From Muribaculaceae bacterium (GTDB lineage: Bacteria > Bacteroidota > Bacteroidia > Bacteroidales > Muribaculaceae), in NCBI GenBank assembly GCA_029057255.1, contig JAICZO010000274.1, positions 1 through 6,943 of the forward strand: 6,943 nt of DNA, read 5' to 3'. The notes under the pieces were generated by a model that did not search any database, was not told the origin of the DNA, and worked only from the letters and a program-made list of their open reading frames with translations. Of the stretch, positions 1 to 5,541 are shown piece after piece. The position numbers were made by a program, and so were the translations under genes. Every line of letters starts with the position of its first letter. The stretch's first letter is position 1.

Positions 1-1
1 T

Positions 2-1636
2 GTTGTCACCGGACACAGCGACGAAATCAAGGAAAATTTCAAGGACGACGCACCTCAGCGTGAAGTGACCGTGGCCGGCCGTATCATGAGCCGCCGCATC
101 ATGGGCAAGGCTTCGTTTGTCGAGCTGCAGGACGCCTGCGGCCGTATTCAGGTGTATATCTCGCGTGACGAGATTTGCCCCGACGAGAACAAAGACCTCT
201 ACAACATCGTCTTCAAGAAACTGCTCGATATCGGCGACTTCGTCGGCTTCAAGGGCTTCGTGTTCCGCACACAGACAGGTGAGATTTCGGTGCATGCACA
301 GGAGATGACGGTGCTCAGCAAGAGCCTCCGCCCCCTGCCCATCGTCAAGGTCAAGGACGGTGTGACATACGACGCCTTCGACGACCCCGAGCTGCGCTAC
401 CGCCGCCGCTACGTCGACCTTATCGTCAACGACGGTGTCAAGCAGATATTCCTCAAGCGCACCAAGGTCTACAACTCGATGCGCGAGTACTTCAACAATG
501 CCGGATACATCGAAGTGGAGACCCCGATACTCCAGTCTATCCCCGGCGGTGCCGCCGCGCGTCCCTTCATCACTCACCACAACGCCCTCGACATACCCCT
601 CTACCTCCGTATCGCCGACGAGCTCTACCTCAAGCGTCTCATCGTGGGCGGCTTCGAGGGTGTCTACGAGTTCTCGAAGAACTTCCGCAACGAGGGTATG
701 GACCGCACTCACAACCCCGAGTTCACATGTATGGAGATCTATGTCTCCTACAAAGACTATAACTGGATGATGACCTTCACAGAGCGCATGCTCGAGAAGA
801 TCTGTCTCGACGTCAACGGCACCACCGAGGTGCAGGTCGGCGACAACCTCATCTCTTTCAAGGCTCCCTTCCCCCGCGTGACAATGGCGCAGGCCATCAA
901 GGACCACACCGGCGTCGACATCACCGGCATGGACGAGGCTCAGCTCCGTCAGACAGCCCGCGACCTGGGTATCGAAGTCGACGACAGCATGGGCAAAGGC
1001 AAGCTCATCGACGAGATTTTCGGCGAGAAGTGCGAGGGCAACTATATCCAGCCCACTTTCATCACCGACTATCCTATCGAGATGTCGCCCCTCACCAAGC
1101 GCCACCGCGACAACCCCGAGCTTACCGAGCGCTTCGAGCTGATGGTCAACGGCAAGGAGCTCGCCAACGCATACAGCGAGCTTAACGACCCCATCGACCA
1201 GTACGAGCGCTTCGTTGAGCAGATGCGTCTCGGCGAGAAGGGCGATGACGAGGCCATGATTATCGACGCCGACTTCATCCGCGCGCTCGAGTACGGCATG
1301 CCCCCCACATCGGGTATGGGCATCGGTATGGACCGCCTCGTCATGCTCATGACAGGCCAGACCGCAATTCAGGAAGTGCTCCTCTTCCCCCAGATGCGCC
1401 CCGAGAAAGTCGAGAAGCGCGACAGCGCCGAAGCTTTCGCTGCCGTCGGTGTGCCCGAGGAGTGGGTGGCTCCCCTGCAGAAGTCAGGTGTGCTGACAGT
1501 GGCGGCTCTCGCCGAAGCAGTGCCCGGAAAACTCTTCCAGGACCTCTGCGGAATAAACAAAAAGAACAAGTTAGGCCTCAAGAACCCCGGAGCAGAAGGC
1601 GTCAATGCCTGGATCGAGGCCGCTAAACAGAAATAA
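2..1636 (+). CDS. lysS: lysyl-tRNA synthetase, class II (5' end cut off)
   Basis: LysRS joins lysine to tRNA-Lys using ATP in the cytoplasm. The frame is open from base 2 and runs off the left edge, so the GTG at 65 is an internal valine and not the start. There are 544 visible codons; compared with Bacteroides LysS as I remember it, about 40 N-terminal residues are missing. Counting from the first visible codon, the OB-fold anticodon-binding domain spans roughly residues 10-125 (with VAGRIMSRRIMGKASF). Class II motif 1 ends at VETPIL (172-177). Motif 2 is FRNEGMDRTHNPEFT (228-242). Motif 3 is GMGIGMDRL (438-446). E. coli-type enzymes stop soon after the RPEK segment (466-469), but this protein continues for 75 residues with a helical, helix-hairpin-helix-like tail (GINKK core). 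I recall that tail from other Bacteroidales LysRS. The gene ends 7 nt before gpsA, which suggests cotranscription. The identification is very secure. Confidence 0.97.
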   Translation, partial: VVTGHSDEIKENFKDDAPQREVTVAGRIMSRRIMGKASFVELQDACGRIQVYISRDEICPDENKDLYNIVFKKLLDIGDFVGFKGFVFRTQTGEISVHAQEMTVLSKSLRPLPIVKVKDGVTYDAFDDPELRYRRRYVDLIVNDGVKQIFLKRTKVYNSMREYFNNAGYIEVETPILQSIPGGAAARPFITHHNALDIPLYLRIADELYLKRLIVGGFEGVYEFSKNFRNEGMDRTHNPEFTCMEIYVSYKDYNWMMTFTERMLEKICLDVNGTTEVQVGDNLISFKAPFPRVTMAQAIKDHTGVDITGMDEAQLRQTARDLGIEVDDSMGKGKLIDEIFGEKCEGNYIQPTFITDYPIEMSPLTKRHRDNPELTERFELMVNGKELANAYSELNDPIDQYERFVEQMRLGEKGDDEAMIIDADFIRALEYGMPPTSGMGIGMDRLVMLMTGQTAIQEVLLFPQMRPEKVEKRDSAEAFAAVGVPEEWVAPLQKSGVLTVAALAEAVPGKLFQDLCGINKKNKLGLKNPGAEGVNAWIEAAKQK

Positions 1637-1643
1637 AACCGCT

Positions 1644-2648
1644 ATGGACCACTTTCTATTCCCGGGACATATAGCCGTTATGGGTGGCGGCAGCTGGGCG
1701 ACGGCGCTTGCCAAGCTCCTGCTGCAGAACTGCGACACCATAACGTGGTACATGCGCCGCGACGACCGCATCGAGGACTTCAAGCGCCTGCACCACAACC
1801 CGGCTTATCTCACGGATGTCAACTTCGACATCAGCCGCATAAACTTCTCGAGCGACATCAACGATGTGTGCAATGTCGCCGATACGCTTATGCTCGTGAT
1901 GCCGTCGCCTTACTTCAAGGCGCATATCGACAAGATTACAACCGACATCTCGGGCAAGGCCGTGGTGTCGGCTGTAAAAGGCATCGTGCCCGACTCGAAC
2001 GTTCTTATAACCGACTATATGAACGAACGCTTCGGCGTGGCCAAGGAACGCACTCTTGTCATATCCGGTCCCTGCCATGCCGAGGAAGTGGCTCTTGACC
2101 GTCCGTCATATCTCACAATCGGATGCACCGACCTGGGTAACGCCGAGCAGTTCGCCACACGTGTCGCCGGCAAGCACACCCACACCATAACGTCGAGCGA
2201 CGTCGACGGCATCGAGTATGCCGCCGTCCTCAAGAACGTCTATGCCATCGCCGCCGGAATAATACACGGCATGAAGATAGGCGACAATATGACGGCCATC
2301 CTCATCTCCAACGCCATCCGCGAGATGGAGCGCTTCCTCGACGCCGTGTCGCCCCGCCCCAGGCAGATATGCGACTCGGTATACCTGGGCGACCTCCTCG
2401 TGACGGCATACTCCCGATTCTCGCGCAACCACAACTTCGGCTCTATGATAGGCCGGGGATACTCCGTGACTGCCGCGAAGATGGAGATGGAGCAGACCGC
2501 CGAAGGCTACTACGGCGCGAAGTGCATCACCGAAATCAATGCCCGCCACGATGTCGACATGCCGATTCTCAACGCGGTTTACTCAATACTCTACAAAGGT
2601 GTGCCCGCGACGCGCGCCCTTGCAGGGATAGCACGCAGACTCGACTGA
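1644..2648 (+). CDS. gpsA: NAD(P)-dependent glycerol-3-phosphate dehydrogenase
   Basis: GpsA reduces dihydroxyacetone phosphate to sn-glycerol 3-phosphate, the backbone precursor of phospholipids; it is a soluble cytoplasmic enzyme. The 334-residue length is normal for the family. The Rossmann-fold N-terminus has the dinucleotide loop GGGSWA at residues 14-19, followed by VKGIVPD at 111-117 and SGPCHAEEVA at 141-150. The C-terminal catalytic domain has VLKNVYAIAAG (195-205), whose Lys197 is the expected catalytic lysine, and then GDN (213-215). The YMRRDDRI and NPAYLTDV segments look Bacteroidales-like. The frame is open back to an ATG at 1605 inside lysS. I chose the ATG at 1644 because it gives a short leader of about 10 residues before the first beta strand and lies just past the lysS stop. 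The ATG at 1680 is too late, since it falls at the nucleotide-binding loop itself. The TGA stop shares its last base with the rlmN start. Confidence 0.96.
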   Translation: MDHFLFPGHIAVMGGGSWATALAKLLLQNCDTITWYMRRDDRIEDFKRLHHNPAYLTDVNFDISRINFSSDINDVCNVADTLMLVMPSPYFKAHIDKITTDISGKAVVSAVKGIVPDSNVLITDYMNERFGVAKERTLVISGPCHAEEVALDRPSYLTIGCTDLGNAEQFATRVAGKHTHTITSSDVDGIEYAAVLKNVYAIAAGIIHGMKIGDNMTAILISNAIREMERFLDAVSPRPRQICDSVYLGDLLVTAYSRFSRNHNFGSMIGRGYSVTAAKMEMEQTAEGYYGAKCITEINARHDVDMPILNAVYSILYKGVPATRALAGIARRLD

Positions 2649-3688
2649 TGGCTAAGCTGCTGGGCCTTACGCTCGATGAGCTGCGCGAGGTGGTCGCGTC
2701 GGTGGGCCTGAGGCCTTTCGCCGCAGGTCAGATTGCCGCGTGGCTGTACCGCAAGCGCGCCACTTCGATAGAGCAGATGACCGACCTGCCCATGCGTGCC
2801 CGCCGCCTGCTCGAGGAGAATGGGTATACCGTCGGCCGCGAGGCTCCGATAGCGGAGGCTCGCAGCACCGACGGTACTGCCAAGTATCTCTTCATCGGCC
2901 GCAAGGGCCGCGATGTGGAGGCCGTCTACATACCCGACCACGACCGCGCCACCCTCTGTGTGTCGTCGCAGGCCGGATGCAAGATGGCATGCCGCTTCTG
3001 CATGACGGGCCAGGGCGGATGGCAGGGCAACCTCGACGCCGGCGACATCATCAACCAGGTGCTGTCGATACCCGAGAGCGAGAGCCTGACCAACATAGTC
3101 TTCATGGGTATGGGCGAGCCGGCCGACAATATCGACGCCGTACTCGCCGCCGTCGACATTCTCACCGCGCCGTGGGGCATGGCATGGAGCCCGAGGCGTA
3201 TAACAGTGTCGACCATAGGCAAGCTCGACGGCCTGCGCCGCCTCCTCGAGGAGACACAGGTGCATATCGCCGTGAGCATACACTCGCCTTTCGCCCTCGA
3301 GCGCGAGAGGCTGATGCCGGTGGAGAAAGCATTCCCCATGCGTGAAGTGCTGCCCGTGCTCCGCGGATGCGACTTCGCCCACCAGCGCCGCCTGTCGATG
3401 GAGTATACAATGTTTGCGGGCATCAACGACGATGACCGTCACGCCGACGCTCTCGCAAGGCTCCTCAAGGGCATGCACGCGCGCGTGAACCTTATAAGAT
3501 TCCACCGTACGCCCGGCTTCGAGGGCCGTCCCTCCGACAGGACGACGATGGAGCGTTTCCGAGACCGCCTCAACGAGGCCGGCATCACGGCGACTATACG
3601 CGCCTCGCGAGGCGAGGACATAATGGCTGCGTGCGGCATGCTCGCCGGCAAGGCCAAAACATCTAACAATACCACAGATGAACAATAG
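2648..3688 (+). CDS. rlmN: dual-specificity 23S rRNA/tRNA adenine-C2 methyltransferase RlmN (radical SAM)
   Basis: RlmN methylates C2 of A2503 in 23S rRNA and of A37 in some tRNAs, using a 4Fe-4S cluster and two SAM molecules. The protein has 346 residues. Residues 1-90 form the small N-terminal domain. The radical SAM motif CxxxCxxC is Cys111, Cys115 and Cys118. The two mechanistic cysteines are also present: Cys104 in ATLCVSSQAGC, matching E. coli Cys118, and Cys329 in RGEDIMAACGML, matching the methylated E. coli Cys355. The SAM-binding MGMGEP is at 153-158, and the HSP segment at 212-214 replaces the HAP/HAN of proteobacteria, as in Bacteroides homologues. All catalytic residues are intact, so it should be active. 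The ATG at 2648 overlaps the gpsA stop by one base (TGATG), implying coupled translation, although the frame is open further upstream inside gpsA. The 3' end overlaps pdxA by 11 nt. Cfr is a related family with the same cysteines, but sequence and context favour RlmN. Confidence 0.95.
   Translation: MAKLLGLTLDELREVVASVGLRPFAAGQIAAWLYRKRATSIEQMTDLPMRARRLLEENGYTVGREAPIAEARSTDGTAKYLFIGRKGRDVEAVYIPDHDRATLCVSSQAGCKMACRFCMTGQGGWQGNLDAGDIINQVLSIPESESLTNIVFMGMGEPADNIDAVLAAVDILTAPWGMAWSPRRITVSTIGKLDGLRRLLEETQVHIAVSIHSPFALERERLMPVEKAFPMREVLPVLRGCDFAHQRRLSMEYTMFAGINDDDRHADALARLLKGMHARVNLIRFHRTPGFEGRPSDRTTMERFRDRLNEAGITATIRASRGEDIMAACGMLAGKAKTSNNTTDEQ
3656..3677 (+). promoter_or_regulatory. A-rich translation initiation region of pdxA inside the rlmN 3' end
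   Basis: The 22 bases before the pdxA ATG are 15/22 A or T and rich in A, inside a region of roughly 60% GC. There is no Shine-Dalgarno-like GGAGG. They also encode the polar tail of RlmN (about residues 337-343), past the conserved core that ends near ACGML. Bacteroidota initiation is known to rely on A-rich, unstructured leaders and not on Shine-Dalgarno pairing. My inference is that this stretch serves as the pdxA ribosome-entry region. Confidence 0.35.
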
Positions 3689-4769
3689 AAAAATACGAGT
3701 AGGCATAACTCACGGCGATACCAACGGCATCGGCTATGAAGTCATCCTCAAGATGCTTGAGGACGAACGCCTCGCCGAGATGTACACAATCATCGTCTAC
3801 GGCTCGGGCAAGGCTGCTGCTTTCTACCGCAAGGCTATGAACCTGCCTGCGGTGCAGTTCAACCGCGTCGACAGTGCCGCTGACGCACGCGACGGTGTCT
3901 TCAACATCGTCAATGTCGTGGGCGAGGACCTGAAGATCGAGCCGGGAGTGCCTTCGCGCGAAGCCGGCGCTGCCGCCCTGGCCGCCCTCGAGACAGCCGT
4001 GGCCGACATCCGCCGCGGCGACATCGACGTGATGGTGACCGCTCCTATCAACAAGCACACCATACAGAGCGACACTTTCGCCTTCCCCGGCCATACGGAG
4101 TATCTCGAGGCTGCCGCCGCCGATGACGAGAACCCCGCCAAGGCGCTGATGGTGCTCTGCAACGACAATGTCCGCGTGGCTCTGGTGACCGCCCACATGC
4201 CTCTGTCGGCAGTGCCCGGGGCCGTCACCCGCGAGCTCGTCGTCGAGCGCATCGAGCAGCTCGACCGCTCTCTCCGCCGCGACTTCGGCATACAGGCGCC
4301 CCGCATCGCCGTGCTGTCGCTCAACCCGCACGCCGGCGAGAACGGACTCCTCGGCAAGGAAGAGGAGGAGACCATCATCCCTGCCATCGCCGATGCCCGC
4401 GAGCGCAAGCTGCTCGCTTTCGGTCCCTATGCCTCCGACGGATTTTTCGGCAGCGGCAATTATGCCGCCTTCGACGGCATCCTCGCCATGTATCACGACC
4501 AGGGTCTGACACCGTTCAAGACCATAGCGATGGACAGCGGCGTGAACTTCACCGCCGGACTCCCCTTCGTGCGCACCTCGCCTGACCACGGCACCGGATA
4601 CGATATCGCCGGCAAGGGTCTCGCCCAGCCCGATTCGCTCCGCAGCGCCCTGTATATGGCTGTCGACATCTATCGCCACCGCGAGGCATACGAAGAGGCT
4701 TACCGCCGTCCGCTCCGCCGCCAGCACGTCGAGAAGGACAAGAGCGACCGCGCCGACAAGAATGAATAA
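3678..4769 (+). CDS. pdxA: 4-hydroxythreonine-4-phosphate dehydrogenase (PdxA)
   Basis: PdxA oxidises 4-phosphohydroxy-L-threonine with NAD. The product decarboxylates and is then condensed with deoxyxylulose 5-phosphate by PdxJ, in the DXP-dependent route to pyridoxal phosphate. The 363 residues include the substrate loop GHTE (138-141, His139) and the three divalent-metal histidines: His173 in TAHMPL, His218 in LNPHAGE and His273 in YHDQGLTPFK. The cofactor region HGTGYDIAGKG is at 304-314. The N-terminal motif reads GDTNGIG (13-19), where E. coli has GDPAGIG; I recall the TNGIG form from Bacteroidota homologues. The last 20 or so residues (from about 343) form a charged Arg/Lys/Asp tail that is probably disordered. 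The ATG at 3678 places the first beta strand (KIRVGITHGD) normally. It overlaps rlmN by 11 nt in another frame, so the genes are probably translationally coupled. PdxA paralogues acting on other hydroxy acids exist, but the match to the biosynthetic type is good. Confidence 0.94.
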   Translation: MNNRKIRVGITHGDTNGIGYEVILKMLEDERLAEMYTIIVYGSGKAAAFYRKAMNLPAVQFNRVDSAADARDGVFNIVNVVGEDLKIEPGVPSREAGAAALAALETAVADIRRGDIDVMVTAPINKHTIQSDTFAFPGHTEYLEAAAADDENPAKALMVLCNDNVRVALVTAHMPLSAVPGAVTRELVVERIEQLDRSLRRDFGIQAPRIAVLSLNPHAGENGLLGKEEEETIIPAIADARERKLLAFGPYASDGFFGSGNYAAFDGILAMYHDQGLTPFKTIAMDSGVNFTAGLPFVRTSPDHGTGYDIAGKGLAQPDSLRSALYMAVDIYRHREAYEEAYRRPLRRQHVEKDKSDRADKNE

Positions 4770-4806
4770 CACACGATTGAAACAAACCGAATTACCATAA
4801 CGCATC
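4770..4806 (+). other. AT-rich 37-nt leader between pdxA and the nucleotidyltransferase gene
   Basis: This is the longest gap between genes in the window. It is 22/37 A or T, clearly richer than the flanking coding DNA. I see no stem-loop plus T-tract terminator, no Shine-Dalgarno sequence, and no good match to the Bacteroidota promoter pattern (TTTG, about 19 nt, TAnnTTTG). It most likely acts as an unstructured translation leader. A weak internal promoter cannot be excluded. Confidence 0.25.
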
Positions 4807-5517
4807 ATGCATTACGCCATAATTGCAGCGGGCGAAGGCTCGCGTCTGGTTCAGGAAGGTGTGGCAGTGCCCAAGCCTCTTGTCGACCTTGACGGCCGCC
4901 CTATGATACGCCGCCTTATCGACATCTTCGCCTCGTACCGCCCCGAGTCGCTCAGCATCATCGTCAACGAACAGATGACCGCCGTGCGCGAGTATCTCGA
5001 GAGTATTGCCGGCGAGCTGCCTTTCCCTCTGCACCTTACCGTCAAGTCGACCCCCAGCTCGATGCACAGCTTCTATGAAGTGTCGCGCAACTTCGAGTCG
5101 GGCAAGTTCATCCTCACCACTGTCGACACCATCTTCCGCCAGCCCGACTTCGCGCGCTATGCGGAGGCCTTCGACAATGACAGCGATGCCGACGGCTGCT
5201 TCGGTGTCACCGACTTCATCGACGACGAGAAGCCTCTCTATGTCGATGTCGATGCCGATGGCTTCATCAGCGCCTTCAGAGACGCGCCCGACGGCAACGA
5301 CCGTTATATATCGGGTGGCATCTACGGCCTCACCGCTCCAGGCCTCAAGGTCCTCGAGCAGTGTATGGAGCGTGGCGTGAGCCGTATGCGCAACTATCAG
5401 CGCGCACTCGTGGAGGCCGGCCTCCGTCTGCGTGCTTTCCCTTTCCCCAAAATCGTCGATGTGGACCATGCCGGCGACATTGCCACGGCAAAGGCTTTCA
5501 TCAACGAAGAAAACTGA
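4807..5517 (+). CDS. GT-A fold nucleotidyltransferase (NDP-sugar pyrophosphorylase-like), substrate unknown
   Basis: This 236-residue protein has the signature of nucleoside-triphosphate-dependent nucleotidyltransferases, which join an NTP to a phosphorylated sugar or similar acceptor and release pyrophosphate. The N-terminal loop AIIAAGEGSRL (4-14) is followed by PKPL (22-25), the usual pair for NTP phosphate and base binding. LTTVDTIF (103-110) carries Asp107 at the usual position of the first metal-binding aspartate. IVDVDHAGDIATA (216-228) near the C-terminus offers Asp218 or Asp220 for the second metal site. There is no hexapeptide-repeat or regulatory C-terminal domain, so this is a single-domain enzyme. 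I recall a similar protein next to pdxA in Bacteroides, but no experimentally assigned substrate. The TPSSMHSF (82-89) and YISGGIYGL (167-175) blocks seem typical of this subfamily. No membrane segment or signal peptide is visible, so it should be cytosolic. The start ATG at 4807 places the first beta strand immediately, as expected. Confidence 0.85.
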   Translation: MHYAIIAAGEGSRLVQEGVAVPKPLVDLDGRPMIRRLIDIFASYRPESLSIIVNEQMTAVREYLESIAGELPFPLHLTVKSTPSSMHSFYEVSRNFESGKFILTTVDTIFRQPDFARYAEAFDNDSDADGCFGVTDFIDDEKPLYVDVDADGFISAFRDAPDGNDRYISGGIYGLTAPGLKVLEQCMERGVSRMRNYQRALVEAGLRLRAFPFPKIVDVDHAGDIATAKAFINEEN

Positions 5518-5541
5518 TTTTTATAGATACGACCACTGATT

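Noticed and set aside
65..67. GTG as the start of lysS
   Set aside because: The frame is open to the left edge and the preceding residues (including IKENFKDD) match the LysRS N-terminal region, so this is an internal valine.
1605..1643. Extended gpsA start at the upstream ATG
   Set aside because: It would add 13 basic residues encoded inside lysS with no counterpart in GpsA proteins. The ATG at 1644 gives the normal N-terminus.
2591..3706. 371-codon minus-strand ORF opposite rlmN
   Set aside because: It is in register with rlmN, has no family signature, and is explained by codon bias.
4770..4806. Internal promoter or terminator before the nucleotidyltransferase gene
   Set aside because: There is no TTTG/TAnnTTTG-type pair at proper spacing and no hairpin followed by a T tract. 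Only the AT-rich composition is supported.
3663..4808. 381-codon minus-strand ORF opposite pdxA
   Set aside because: It lies in exact codon register with pdxA and exists because pdxA lacks TTA, CTA and TCA codons. The translation has no recognisable domain, while the plus-strand protein has all PdxA motifs.
5245..5280. EF-hand-like DxDxDG loop in the nucleotidyltransferase (residues 147-158)
   Set aside because: DVDADGFI matches the first half of a calcium loop, but position 12 is Arg, not Glu. Such D-x-D-G-x-I segments are also usual in sugar nucleotidyltransferases. The small GTCGAT repeat beneath it is just Val-Asp codons.
4792..5469. 225-codon minus-strand ORF opposite the nucleotidyltransferase
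   Set aside because: It is in register with the plus-strand gene, which carries the real motifs (AAGEGSRL, PKPL). No independent evidence supports it.
5518..5541. T-rich start of the 24-nt gap before parE as a terminator
   Set aside because: The T run (5518-5522) has no convincing GC-rich stem before it and lies directly after the nucleotidyltransferase stop. It looks like an AT-rich leader.
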